Source: Psychrobacter piscatorii (lineage in GTDB: Bacteria; Pseudomonadota; Gammaproteobacteria; Pseudomonadales; Moraxellaceae). Taken from it: a stretch of 64,000 nucleotides of DNA. How positions within the stretch are numbered: the stretch's first letter is position 1; each line of letters starts with the position of its first letter. Below, piece by piece: positions 41,436-50,923 of the stretch. The notes under the pieces were generated by a model. It saw only the letters and a list, made by a program, of their open reading frames with translations, searched no databases and was not told where the DNA came from. The stretch covers positions 1 to 64,000 of the forward strand of contig NZ_CAJHAR010000012.1 in NCBI RefSeq assembly GCF_904846415.1, read 5' to 3'. Both the position numbers and the translations under genes were made by a program.

Positions 41436-42524
41436 ATGCCAGCAGCCCCTTTAACCATAGAACGCCTCAGAGCTGAAGGGATGATTCTATTAGAGTGCGT
41501 CTCAGGTAGTCGCGCTTATGGCCTCGCGACCGCCGATTCAGACACTGACATCAAAGGCGTGTTTTATCTGCCAAAGTCTTATTACTTTGCTCGCCACAGC
41601 GACTATATCGCGCAAGTCAGTAATCGTAGCAATGATATCGTCTACTATGAGCTTGGTCGTTATGTGGAGCTGTTGCTACAAAACAATCCCAATATGATGG
41701 AGCTACTCGCCACACCAGCCGAGCACATCCTATATCAACATCCGCTCATGGCACATTTTTCTGCTGATTGGTTCATTAGCAAATTGTGTCAAAAAACCTT
41801 CACAGGCTTTGCCAGTAGTCAAATCAAAAAAGCACGCGGATTAAACAAAAAGATCGTCAATCCGATGAGCCGTAAAAAAAAGTCCATTTTGGAATTTTGC
41901 AGCGTATTTATAGATGGGCGTAGTATGCCGCTGAACGAGTGGTCACAAAAAACCGCAACCGATCAGCGCAGCATTGGACTGGCAGCGATGGCAAAAGCGA
42001 CGCACATGTATGCCATGTATATTGATAAAACTGAGACACTTGGGTTTTCGGGCTTATATCAGCATGCAGATGCCACTCAGCTGCGCCTAAGTGCCATTCC
42101 AAAAGGTATGACGCCTATCGCTTATCTGTCGTTTAATGAACAAGGCTATAGTAAATACTGCCGAGACTATAAAGAATATTGGGAATGGGTTGCTAACCGC
42201 AATGAAACGCGCTATCAATCTACCATTGCTCACGCCAAAGAATATGATGCTAAAAATATGATGCATACCATTCGTCTGCTTGAGATGGCATACGATATTG
42301 CCACGACTGGCAAAGTCATCGTCGAGCGTCCTAATCGTGATGCGTTGCTGAGCATCAAAGCAGGTCAAAGTGAGTACAACGAACTATTGGAGCAGGCTGA
42401 TCATCTAAGCATCCAGATTGCCACCGCTTTTGAGCGCAGTCATTTGCCTGATGCACCCAATGAGCAAGCAGCATTGTCAGCTTTAGTCACGGTCAGAGAT
42501 CGGTTGTATGCAAGTACAGATTGA
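41436..42524 (+). CDS. RlaP-like nucleotidyltransferase (COG3541), second of a pair
   Basis: This 362-aa protein shares the catalytic pattern of its neighbour: GSRAYGLATADSDTDIKGVF near residues 24-43. Downstream lie a substrate-side segment (YYELGRYVELLLQNNPNMME), SSQIKKARGLNKKI and a helical C-terminus (MMHTIRLLEMAYDIA). It corresponds to the larger RlaP/YcgL form. The ATG follows GAGAGG with good spacing. It and the 262-aa protein are paralogous and probably co-transcribed, which suggests two related transfer reactions or a heteromeric enzyme. No RtcB-type ligase is in the window. A shared bidirectional terminator separates it from acnA. Confidence 0.8.
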   Translation: MPAAPLTIERLRAEGMILLECVSGSRAYGLATADSDTDIKGVFYLPKSYYFARHSDYIAQVSNRSNDIVYYELGRYVELLLQNNPNMMELLATPAEHILYQHPLMAHFSADWFISKLCQKTFTGFASSQIKKARGLNKKIVNPMSRKKKSILEFCSVFIDGRSMPLNEWSQKTATDQRSIGLAAMAKATHMYAMYIDKTETLGFSGLYQHADATQLRLSAIPKGMTPIAYLSFNEQGYSKYCRDYKEYWEWVANRNETRYQSTIAHAKEYDAKNMMHTIRLLEMAYDIATTGKVIVERPNRDALLSIKAGQSEYNELLEQADHLSIQIATAFERSHLPDAPNEQAALSALVTVRDRLYASTD

Positions 42525-42571
42525 ACCTATTCAGCGATATATGATGCTGATATGAAAATCGTAGCGGACAC

Positions 42572-42605
42572 AAAAATGCTCAACCAATCGGCTGAGCATT
42601 TTTTA
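42572..42605. terminator. Bidirectional terminator between nucleotidyltransferase and acnA
   Basis: AAAAATGCTCA pairs with TGAGCATTTTT; two genes converge on it. Confidence 0.85.
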
Positions 42606-42640
42606 TGATACTTACATTCCATATTGAGTATAACTAACTA

Positions 42641-45481
42641 CTAGCCTGCTTCTTTACTCTCAGCAGCCAATTGACGTAGTACATAATGTAATACACCGCC
42701 ATGTCGCACATATTCGCGCTCTTTTGGCGTTTGTAGACCGACGTTGACCTCAAAGGTTTCTGCCGTTCCGTCAGCACGTGTAGCTGTAACCGTGGCTGTT
42801 TTACTCTCGCCATTGTCCAGACCCGTGATGCTCAGAACTTCAGAACCATCTAGTTTATAAGTCTCTGCATTTTGACCGTCTTTGAACGTCAATGGCAACA
42901 CGCCCATACCAACGAGGTTTGAGCGGTGAATACGCTCAAACGAGCTGGTCAATACCGCTTTTACGCCGAGCAAGATCGTACCTTTGGCTGCCCAGTCACG
43001 GCTAGAGCCTGAACCATACTCTGATCCACCAAGTACAACGAGCGGACGCTTATCTTCTTTATACTTCATCGCTGCGTTATAGATAGGCATTTCTTCACCA
43101 TCTTGTAGCGTAGCGCTATCACCTTTGAAGTAATAGGTATAGCCGCCCTCTTTGCCACCCATCATGGTGTTTTTGATACGAATATTGGCAAAGGTACCAC
43201 GGGTCATGACTGCATCATTACCACGGCGTGAGCCATAGCTGTTGAAATCTGCTTCCATCACACCGCGCTCTTGCAAGTACTTACCGGCTGGTGAGTCTGG
43301 ATCGATATTACCTGCTGGTGAGATATGATCGGTCGTAATTGAGTCACCAAACAGACCTAAGATACGCGCGCCCTCAATGTCAGGAATACCTTCTGGCTCC
43401 ATGGTCATACCATCAAAGAACGGCGGGTTTTTGATATACGTCGATCCTTCATCCCACGGATACAGCTGGCTATCCGCTGAGCTAATGGCGTTCCATGCGG
43501 CACTACCGTCGAACACTTCGCCGTAGTTTTTACGGAACATATCAGCGTCGATGTTATTGGCAATCAGCTCGTTAATTTCTTCTGAAGTTGGCCAGATATC
43601 TTTTAAGAATACATCATTACCGTCTTGGTCTTGGCCTAGCGGATGGGTCGTCATATCGATATCGACCGTACCTGCTAGCGCATAGGCGACAACCAATGGT
43701 GGTGATGCCAAGTAACTGGCTTTGACATGCGAGTGAATACGACCTTCAAAGTTACGGTTACCAGATAGCACCGCTGCCGCTACCAAATCGTTCTCTTCGA
43801 TGCCTTTTTCAATCTCTTCTGACAATGGCCCTGAGTTACCAATACAAGTGGTACAACCATAACCGACGAGGTAAAAGCCTGTTTTTTCTAGCTCATCCAT
43901 CAGATGAGTTTTTTCTAGATAGTCGGTGACGACTTTAGAACCCGGTGCGAGTGAGGTTTTGACCCATGGCTTTGCTTTTAGGCCTTTAGCAGCAGCTTTT
44001 TTGGCCACTAGACCTGCACCAATCATTACAGCTGGGTTTGAGGTGTTGGTACAAGAGGTAATAGCAGCAATCACTACTGAACCATCACGCAGTTTGTGCT
44101 CTTTGTCGTCAATATTAACGCTTGAGAACACATTATTAGCTGGCTGATAGCCTTTACTATCGTCAGTTTCGGTATCAACATCGATGTTTGGTTCGGCTGC
44201 CAAGTGTTCCGCTTGCTCTTGCTCGCCGCCTTCTTGATCAAAGCGTACTTTACCTTCGACTTCTGACTTGCGATCTTTGGTCATTTTTTCTAACGTTTCG
44301 CCAAACTTCTCATGCATATCAGACAAATTAATACGCTGCTGTGGCAAGTTAGGGCCAGCAAGCGCTGGTTGTACTGACGACAGATCGAGCTCTAGCTTGC
44401 TCGAATAAGTCGCCGCTGGCGTATCGGCATCGTGCCATAAACCTTGCGCTTTAGCATATTTTTCGACCAGCTCGATCTGTGCTTCTTCGCGACCTGATAG
44501 ACGCAGATAATCAATCGCCATTTGGTCAATCGGGAAAATACCACAAGTTGCGCCATACTCTGGTGACATATTAGCAATCGTGGCACGATCAGCTAGCGGC
44601 ATACTGTGTAAGCCTTCGCCATAAAACTCGACGAACTTGCCAACCACACCGTGTGCACGTAGCATTTCAACGACACGTAATACTAAATCGGTTGCGGTGA
44701 CACCTTCAGTTAGCTTGCCTTTTAGCTCAAAACCGACCACTTGTGGAATCAGCATCGATGATGGTTGACCGAGCATCGCCGCTTCCGCCTCAATACCGCC
44801 CACACCCCAACCAAGCACGCCAATACCATTAATCATGGTGGTATGACTGTCGGTACCAAACACCGTATCTGGATACGCCATCAGCTCGCCGTCAACATCT
44901 GCTGCCATCACAACACGGGCTAGATACTCAAGGTTGACCTGATGCACAATACCCGTCGCTGGTGGTACGACAACGAAGTTTTCAAAGGCTTGCTTGCCCC
45001 AATGCAAAAACTCATAACGCTCGTTGTTGCGTTTGAATTCAATCTTTTCGTTCAAATCGAGCGCGTCTTCTCGGCCATAAGCATCGACCTGTACAGAGTG
45101 ATCGACGACTAGCTCGCTTGGGATAAATGGGTTAATCTGCTCAGCCTTTCCGCCAAGCTCGACCACTGCATCACGCATCGCAGCCAAATCAACGACTGAG
45201 GGCACACCAGTGAAATCCTGCAATACCACACGCGCTGGCATAAAGGCAATTTCTTTTGACGCCTCAGCGCCTGCATCCCAATTGGCAACCGCTTCGATAT
45301 GGTTTTTGCCGACTGACTGACCACCGTCTTCGTTACGCAATAGATTCTCTAATACCACCTTCATACAAAATGGTAGTGTTTTGATATGCTCGTAAGTTTC
45401 GGTAAGTTTGGGCAGGCTGTAGTAGGCATGTTCCTTGCCCGCAACTGAAAGGGTGTCTTTTACATTAAAAATATCACTCAT
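42641..45481 (-). CDS. acnA: Aconitate hydratase A
   Basis: This 945-aa enzyme isomerises citrate to isocitrate with a [4Fe-4S] cluster. The cluster cysteines are C477 (SCTNTSNP) and C543/C546 (GCTTCIGNSG). The swivel domain follows with SRDWAAKGT near the end. It is about 50 residues longer than E. coli AcnA. The excess is an acidic insert at about 402-450 (for example QEGGEQEQAEHLAAEPNIDV). The start is the ATG at 45481 with AAGGAAGC in front; a frame opening 12 codons earlier is not supported. It is monocistronic. Confidence 0.96.
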   Translation of the reverse strand: MSDIFNVKDTLSVAGKEHAYYSLPKLTETYEHIKTLPFCMKVVLENLLRNEDGGQSVGKNHIEAVANWDAGAEASKEIAFMPARVVLQDFTGVPSVVDLAAMRDAVVELGGKAEQINPFIPSELVVDHSVQVDAYGREDALDLNEKIEFKRNNERYEFLHWGKQAFENFVVVPPATGIVHQVNLEYLARVVMAADVDGELMAYPDTVFGTDSHTTMINGIGVLGWGVGGIEAEAAMLGQPSSMLIPQVVGFELKGKLTEGVTATDLVLRVVEMLRAHGVVGKFVEFYGEGLHSMPLADRATIANMSPEYGATCGIFPIDQMAIDYLRLSGREEAQIELVEKYAKAQGLWHDADTPAATYSSKLELDLSSVQPALAGPNLPQQRINLSDMHEKFGETLEKMTKDRKSEVEGKVRFDQEGGEQEQAEHLAAEPNIDVDTETDDSKGYQPANNVFSSVNIDDKEHKLRDGSVVIAAITSCTNTSNPAVMIGAGLVAKKAAAKGLKAKPWVKTSLAPGSKVVTDYLEKTHLMDELEKTGFYLVGYGCTTCIGNSGPLSEEIEKGIEENDLVAAAVLSGNRNFEGRIHSHVKASYLASPPLVVAYALAGTVDIDMTTHPLGQDQDGNDVFLKDIWPTSEEINELIANNIDADMFRKNYGEVFDGSAAWNAISSADSQLYPWDEGSTYIKNPPFFDGMTMEPEGIPDIEGARILGLFGDSITTDHISPAGNIDPDSPAGKYLQERGVMEADFNSYGSRRGNDAVMTRGTFANIRIKNTMMGGKEGGYTYYFKGDSATLQDGEEMPIYNAAMKYKEDKRPLVVLGGSEYGSGSSRDWAAKGTILLGVKAVLTSSFERIHRSNLVGMGVLPLTFKDGQNAETYKLDGSEVLSITGLDNGESKTATVTATRADGTAETFEVNVGLQTPKEREYVRHGGVLHYVLRQLAAESKEAG

Positions 45482-45777
45482 GATAGCTTCCTTATCGTTG
45501 TTATAAATCCTAGACATAAATTATTATAAGTTTATGTATAACTGGTGGCTCAATAGATGATCGATATATCTTTAATCAGCAGAGCAGTTTAATAAAACTG
45601 TCTGATATGACTTTGTGTTAACAAAAGAGATAACCATTTCTTTCCTGTTTAACAGAAACGTCCTTTTACCATAACAAACATATGAGGCTTTGTTAACGTC
45701 TGGACGTTGTCAAATCGTGGCACAATCGTAAACGTAACAAAGGTTTGGCTAACCAATCTTGAGTGACTCATTCCTAT

Positions 45778-46818
45778 TTATTTTTTATTTTTCTGACGAC
45801 GTCCACTGCGGAATACATAGCTGTCTTCATAAAACTCAGTATCGGTATTTTCTGCCCAGAAATGCGGCACACCTAAAATCGGTAATGGCGCAAGCTGGCG
45901 CGGTGTCACGTCATCTTTTGATAATAATGTGTCGATGTATTCGGCAACTTTGTCATCCAAAAAACGTATACGCTCAGCTAATGGTAGGGTAAAGAAACTT
46001 TGCGTCACGTGAATGACAATGCTGTGCGCACATAAGGGTTTGCGCGGCTGTAGTAACTGCTCTAGCAAGGCATGCCCAAAGATATAGACTGCGGCTTGAG
46101 CACTGCTATTAGATTGTATTGGGCTATCCCATTTAGCACGGGGTCTCACCAAACTTGCCTGCCAGTCGAAATCAACCAATGCCTCACCGATACTAGGGTC
46201 TGCCGTGACCAGCATCGCCCCATTCTCATCAAACACCGTAATAGTGTCGCGCACACGCCCTCGGCGCTCACTGATGCCTTGTTTGGCGATTTCCAGCATG
46301 TGGTAATAATTCAGCACCGCTTTGGTCTTGGGAAACGTCAGCCAGATACTGCCGTTAAATAAGTCATGCAAGTTATCACGCGTCGGAATGTTGCCAGTTG
46401 TGCCGATGAAATGCTCGTAAGCCTCCCCTTCAGGCAATGCATTTTGTGAGACGAACTGTAGCGTTTGAGGCGTTTGGTTATGGGTAGGTTTGGTCTGCGG
46501 TAATGGCTGCTCTAAATGATTGGCCTGCTGCTGCATCGCCGTTTTTAAGACCTTGGCAACCGTGTCAGGCGTACTGATGTCAGAAGCATTTACATACTGC
46601 TCATCTAAACTATCCGATTCACTTAAGCTATTCTGCTGACTTGGCCTACTGAGATGCTCAATGCTGTTGCTGAGGTAATGTAGTTGAACGATATGTGACA
46701 ACCATGGTGCTTGCCAATCAATCTCAGCAAAGCTGTTATCAAGCTTGCCTTCTATAACAGGCGAGTGGTCGGTACAGGTATCAGAATCAAGTTTGGCGGG
46801 TAAATCATTGGCAGGCAT
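45778..46818 (-). CDS. DUF3025 domain-containing protein
   Basis: This 346-aa cytosolic protein matches the DUF3025 pattern: APWLSHIVQLHYL near residue 37, PTRDNLHDLFNGSIWLTFPK (about 145-165), RRGRVRDTITVFDENGAML and a later YIFGHALLEQLLQPRKP. The family is found in gamma- and betaproteobacteria and has no known function. Residues 55-130 are a Gln/Ser-rich low-complexity linker. The start ATG has GAGAG in front. It lies on the same strand as acnA but nearly 300 bases apart, so co-transcription is doubtful. Confidence 0.8.
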   Translation of the reverse strand: MPANDLPAKLDSDTCTDHSPVIEGKLDNSFAEIDWQAPWLSHIVQLHYLSNSIEHLSRPSQQNSLSESDSLDEQYVNASDISTPDTVAKVLKTAMQQQANHLEQPLPQTKPTHNQTPQTLQFVSQNALPEGEAYEHFIGTTGNIPTRDNLHDLFNGSIWLTFPKTKAVLNYYHMLEIAKQGISERRGRVRDTITVFDENGAMLVTADPSIGEALVDFDWQASLVRPRAKWDSPIQSNSSAQAAVYIFGHALLEQLLQPRKPLCAHSIVIHVTQSFFTLPLAERIRFLDDKVAEYIDTLLSKDDVTPRQLAPLPILGVPHFWAENTDTEFYEDSYVFRSGRRQKNKK

Positions 46819-46944
46819 AGAAGCTCTCTCTTACAGGCTATCTCTGTTAGACGTATGGACGGTCTATGGTATCATGGTGCGCTTTTTTACAGCTAGATGC
46901 ACCGCTCGAAAGGTCTTTTTGAGCGCTATGGATGAATGAGTTTT

Positions 46945-47661
46945 ATGGCAAATTTTAATACCCACCTAAATGTCGCTTTTATGGTAAGCGGCACCCTGAG
47001 TTTGACGGTTTATAAAGCAGGATTGATTGATGATTCAGGGTTTTTAGTATGCGTGGCGCTTGGTACCATCGGTGGATTGCTGCCAGATTTGGATTCAGAT
47101 AACTCAACGCCGATTAAGCTGGGTTTTAATATCACCTCGTTTGTCTTTGCCTTTGGCTTGGTCATGCATTGGCGCAGTGATTTGAGCTTGCTCGCATTGA
47201 TCGCATTATGGCTGGTGGGTTACGGTTTTATGCGTTATGTGGTCTTTCATATTTTTACCACTATGACGGTGCATCGCGGCGTTATCCACTCTGTGCCTTA
47301 TATGGCGATACTTGGACTGGGGTTAACCTGTCTAAGCTATTATGGTCTGCATCTACCGCTGACGACCAGTTGGTTTTATGGTCTGTTTTTATTTGGTGGC
47401 GCGATGGTGCACTTATCATTGGATGAACTGTATAGCGTCAATCTGTCCAATATGAAAATGAAACGCTCATCAGGCACTGCGATGAAGTTTTATCAGCCAA
47501 AAGACAAATGGTGGTATCTGCTCTTATATACTATCCTTGCACTACTGGTATATGTTGCCCCGCCCTTCGAGATGTTTTGGTCACGACTGAGCGACCCTTC
47601 CGCATGGGCGCAGCTCAAAGTCGGTATATTGCCAGAGTTAATAAAGAGTATGCTGCAATAA
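46945..47661 (+). CDS. YdjM/DUF457-like membrane-bound metal-dependent hydrolase
   Basis: This protein of about 238 aa is an inner-membrane protein with several hydrophobic segments. It has conserved His/Asp residues typical of the YdjM family: THLNVAF at the start, GLLPDLDSDNS, and MTVHRGVIHSVPY, with HLSLDELYSVN later. The predicted metal site suggests a hydrolase, but no substrate is known. The start may be the ATG at 46936 or 46945; the second gives the common MANFNTH opening. It diverges from the DUF3025 gene and is followed by ychJ after 58 bases. Confidence 0.8.
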   Translation: MANFNTHLNVAFMVSGTLSLTVYKAGLIDDSGFLVCVALGTIGGLLPDLDSDNSTPIKLGFNITSFVFAFGLVMHWRSDLSLLALIALWLVGYGFMRYVVFHIFTTMTVHRGVIHSVPYMAILGLGLTCLSYYGLHLPLTTSWFYGLFLFGGAMVHLSLDELYSVNLSNMKMKRSSGTAMKFYQPKDKWWYLLLYTILALLVYVAPPFEMFWSRLSDPSAWAQLKVGILPELIKSMLQ

Positions 47662-47719
47662 AGTTATCATGAGACCATTAAGCATAAACGAATAAGCCCA
47701 AACGAAATTAGAGTCAAAC

Positions 47720-48280
47720 ATGCAATCTTCCTTACCCGTATGCCCTTGCCAGATCAATCCATTATCAGACACAAACTCGCCGCTCTCTTATCAAGACTGC
47801 TGTCAGCCCTATCATGATGCTTTTTATAATGAAGAAGTAGATGGTATAAAAGCGGAAACAGCCGAACGGCTCATGCGTACGCGCTATAGTGCATTTGTGC
47901 TCGTGAAACCAGAGTATATTGTCAAGACCACAGTACCTGCGCAGCAAAGCTTGCTTGACTTTGACGCGATTGAAAGCTGGGCTAAAGAGACAGATTGGGC
48001 AGGATTAGAGATTGTAGAACACACGCCAAAACTTGGCAAAAGACATGCACAGGTTGAGTTTAAGGCATATTTTAATGCCAGAGATAATGCAAATGATTTA
48101 GCAGAAAAAATACAGGCGCATCATGAACTATCTACTTTCGTAAAGGTAAAAGACAAGACTAATAATGATGCGCGTTGGTACTTTTTAGACCCGACGGTTG
48201 CGATGGCGGTGACGCAAAAGCAGCCGTGTATTTGCGGATCTGGTGAGAAATTTAAGCGATGTTGTGGGATGTATGTGTAG
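47720..48280 (+). CDS. ychJ: YchJ-family SEC-C motif protein
   Basis: This 186-aa protein has an N-terminal cysteine group (CPCQ and DCCQPYH) and a C-terminal SEC-C zinc motif (CICGSGEKFKRCCG). A central NTF2-like domain lies between them (RLMRTRYSAFVLVKPEYIV). The family (UPF0225) is widespread; the function is unknown, though SEC-C motifs often mediate protein or ribosome contacts. Its last 29 bases overlap the 3' end of the convergent nuclease gene at 48252, an unusual arrangement for a conserved gene. Confidence 0.88.
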   Translation: MQSSLPVCPCQINPLSDTNSPLSYQDCCQPYHDAFYNEEVDGIKAETAERLMRTRYSAFVLVKPEYIVKTTVPAQQSLLDFDAIESWAKETDWAGLEIVEHTPKLGKRHAQVEFKAYFNARDNANDLAEKIQAHHELSTFVKVKDKTNNDARWYFLDPTVAMAVTQKQPCICGSGEKFKRCCGMYV

Positions 48281-49550
48281 CCGACTGAACATCAATAAGC
48301 CCTAAGCTTTTGACATTTTCAATAAAAGACACAATCTCATTGGTAGTTTGTTCAATCCAATTATCTCTGTCGTCTTTACCAACCAATTTATATAAATTGC
48401 TTGGTTTTTTAAAATTTATTGGCGTGTTCGGCAATATATTTACGCCTAAAAACCATTTACTATCACTCATACGTCCATTTGGATATAGGTTACTCATTCC
48501 ACCTGCCAAATCGATGAGAGAGCTTGGGTATTGAAGGCGCATCGTATTTTGAGAAATAGTCATACCGTAGTAAATGTTTTCATTAACTTGTATAAAGCAA
48601 TGAATATCATATGCCTTTACCGTACCAATTTTGCAGTGTATCCCATATAGCTTCGAAGCATTTCTGGGCTTATAGTAATGCTTGACCGCTACTCTAAAAT
48701 CGCATACTTGTAATTTCTTATCGCAAAATTCAAAAGTATAGCCTTTTGCTTTCAAAGCCTCTTGTAGACCTTCCCACACTTTCTTTTGCAGGTCAATTTG
48801 AAAGCTTACAAAAGACTCACTCAGCTCGTGCGCCAGTTTAAAATTGTCTTTTTGGTATAACAATTCAATATGTGCTTGTTTCATTTTTGCCGACCTTGTA
48901 TCACCAGTCAATTTTCCAACCAATCTTCTGTACTGTAACAGCGTGTGCTCAATATGCGGATATTGTTTTGCCTCAGCAATACAAGCATCTAACCAATTTG
49001 CAATATCCTCTTTATAGCTGATTTGCGCAAAATCAATATCTTTTAAATTCCCTTTACCATAAGCACCAACTGGATCGCCATATTTATTTAAATATAAGAT
49101 ATAAATATTTTTTGGTTTATAACCTATATTTTTATAAGCTTCATAATAGCGTTGTAGTTGTTTTTCTTGATCCGAAGCGTGGATTTTATTTTCAATAACG
49201 ATGATGTTTTCATGATTCTTCAAAATAATATCTATCCGACCAGAATTTTTGATAGCCACTTCAGTTTGACACATATAGTTCTGATTTGGACAAAGCGGTA
49301 GACGTTCCCAGTCTTGATTTCCAACAGCTACGTTCACTACTTGGTCGATAAATAGTTTTTGAAAGGCATCCATACCATGGCTACCTGTTGGACTTAAAAG
49401 CTCCGCTAAAAACTTAGAATGTAGACCCACTTCTTCATCATCTCTTCTTAAAATGGAGAATACATTGAAACCATATTTTGTATTGAATGCTTCTTCTGTT
49501 GATGCCTGATCAATTTTTTCTAACGCTTGAAAAAGATTATTGTAGACCAT
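48252..49550 (-). CDS. PD-(D/E)XK nuclease superfamily protein
   Basis: This 432-aa protein has an N-terminal PD-(D/E)XK nuclease domain: SGRIDIIL with D107, then IIVIENKI with E120-N-K122, and conserved HSKFLAELLSP upstream (about 44-53). This fits the PDDEXK_4-type family often found as single genes in accessory loci. The C-terminal half (230-432) is unrecognised and may bind DNA or another partner. It overlaps the end of ychJ by 29 bases in a tail-to-tail position, and its AT-rich codon use contrasts with its neighbours, hinting at acquisition. No methylase or helicase is adjacent. A defence role is possible but unproven. Confidence 0.8.
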   Translation of the reverse strand: MVYNNLFQALEKIDQASTEEAFNTKYGFNVFSILRRDDEEVGLHSKFLAELLSPTGSHGMDAFQKLFIDQVVNVAVGNQDWERLPLCPNQNYMCQTEVAIKNSGRIDIILKNHENIIVIENKIHASDQEKQLQRYYEAYKNIGYKPKNIYILYLNKYGDPVGAYGKGNLKDIDFAQISYKEDIANWLDACIAEAKQYPHIEHTLLQYRRLVGKLTGDTRSAKMKQAHIELLYQKDNFKLAHELSESFVSFQIDLQKKVWEGLQEALKAKGYTFEFCDKKLQVCDFRVAVKHYYKPRNASKLYGIHCKIGTVKAYDIHCFIQVNENIYYGMTISQNTMRLQYPSSLIDLAGGMSNLYPNGRMSDSKWFLGVNILPNTPINFKKPSNLYKLVGKDDRDNWIEQTTNEIVSFIENVKSLGLIDVQSATHTSHNIA

Positions 49551-49600
49551 AATCGCTCGTTACTTTTCATCGATGTTAATATTGACTGCTACACTTATTC

Positions 49601-50521
49601 CTAAACACTCGCCCCAACTTCCCGTGCAATGGCAATGCCTTCGTCCACTGTTAAAAACTTGCGCTGGCTTGGACTGTCTTTATAAATGACATCACCATCT
49701 TGAAATATTAAGCATTCATTGACAGCCAACTGTTGCCATTTCTCATTTTCAGTCAATGGCACAGTGACCAAAATCGTGACTTTATCTGTGTCTGTGGTCA
49801 CATCACCAAAGTTAATCGCCATATCATCATCAGCAAGTTTGGCTTCACCAAATGGCGCTTTACGCGTGAGATAAAACAGTAAGCTGCCCGCATAAGCCAG
49901 TTGCCACCTGCCATTGGATATTAAGCAATTAAATAACCCATTGGCAGAGAGATAGCGACATTGCGTAGTCAAAAAATTAAACAGGGTCTTGTCATCAGGA
50001 CGCGATTTAAAGCTGCTTTTTAGACGATTGACCAAATAGCAAAACGCCATCTCAGAATCAGTTGAACCGACTGGCTGACAATGCGCGGCATTGCCATTGT
50101 CTTGTAAGCGCTGACAACGTTTGATAAATTCGCTATTCATCTGTCCATTGTGCGCAAACACCCACTGCTCGCCCCAGACTTCACGGACGAATGGATGGGT
50201 ATTTGCCAAACAGTTCTGCCCTTGAGTCGCTTTACGAATATGCGCGATGACGTTCATGGCTTTGATTGGGTAATTATTGACCAAATCAGCGACTGGCGAT
50301 AGATGGCTTGGACGATTATCATGAAACAAACGCAAACCCGTTGAGTCATTTGCCGTCTCATCGTTCGTTTTGTCATTATTGCTGCATTCGCTGCGCTCAA
50401 AAAATGCAATGCCAAAGCCATCTTCATGACTGTCCGTCATCCCGCCGCGCTTGCGAAATCCTGCAAAGCTAAAGCCAATATCCGTTGGGGTATTACAGTT
50501 CATTCCTAAGAGTTGACACAT
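49601..50521 (-). CDS. Class II glutamine amidotransferase, YafJ type
   Basis: This 306-aa protein has the N-terminal nucleophile Cys2 (MCQLLGMNCNTPTDIGFSFA) and the N-terminal-nucleophile hydrolase fold with RKATQG and HNGQMN, as in YafJ-like glutamine amidotransferases. It lacks a synthetase domain, so the ammonia acceptor is unknown; related proteins are implicated in peptidoglycan or small-molecule amidation. Its ATG follows directly on the stop codon of the DUF2007 gene, so both are translated together. Confidence 0.88.
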   Translation of the reverse strand: MCQLLGMNCNTPTDIGFSFAGFRKRGGMTDSHEDGFGIAFFERSECSNNDKTNDETANDSTGLRLFHDNRPSHLSPVADLVNNYPIKAMNVIAHIRKATQGQNCLANTHPFVREVWGEQWVFAHNGQMNSEFIKRCQRLQDNGNAAHCQPVGSTDSEMAFCYLVNRLKSSFKSRPDDKTLFNFLTTQCRYLSANGLFNCLISNGRWQLAYAGSLLFYLTRKAPFGEAKLADDDMAINFGDVTTDTDKVTILVTVPLTENEKWQQLAVNECLIFQDGDVIYKDSPSQRKFLTVDEGIAIAREVGASV

Positions 50522-50851
50522 TTATAAAGTACCGCCGTTATTGTCGTCTATTATTGAATTGCCTTGAGTAGCATTGCTTTGATTGGCAGATAGCGCATCA
50601 AAGTCAGCATCACTCATTTCATCAAGCAAAGCGGCACCATCAGTTGGGATGGTATCCAAAATGCGTTGAGCTTCTACCAAGTCGGTGTCTTCTACCCACA
50701 GAACGATACCAGAGTTCATACCAGGGATCGCGCTGAGCGGCTGCAAGGACACAGTTATGCCGTTATTACGTAATAGATTGGCATGCAGCTCGCCTTGCAT
50801 ATTGGTATCAAAGCGCGCCAGTTTGTGCCAGTTATCAACTTGATCGGTCAT
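50522..50851 (-). CDS. DUF2007-like signal-transducing protein (109 aa)
   Basis: This 109-aa protein has the DUF2007 fold pattern: KLARFDTNMQGELHANLLRN, then VSLQPLSA and LWVEDTDLVEAQRIL. This small alpha/beta module resembles PII-like sensors and often precedes other genes. The end is a polar, Asn/Asp-rich tail. It lies first in a two-gene unit with the YafJ-type amidotransferase, whose start codon touches its stop codon. Function is not established. Confidence 0.75.
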   Translation of the reverse strand: MTDQVDNWHKLARFDTNMQGELHANLLRNNGITVSLQPLSAIPGMNSGIVLWVEDTDLVEAQRILDTIPTDGAALLDEMSDADFDALSANQSNATQGNSIIDDNNGGTL

Positions 50852-50923
50852 GGGGTCGCCTCTAAGGTTTCGGTACTAAAATTAGTACTAGCATTGGTAC
50901 TAGAATAAATGAATCAGCAATGC

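Noticed and set aside
45695..45708. AACGTC-TG-GACGTT inverted repeat upstream of acnA
   Set aside because: Six-bp arms are short, the position relative to a promoter is unclear and no matching regulator is known to me, so I do not list it as an operator.
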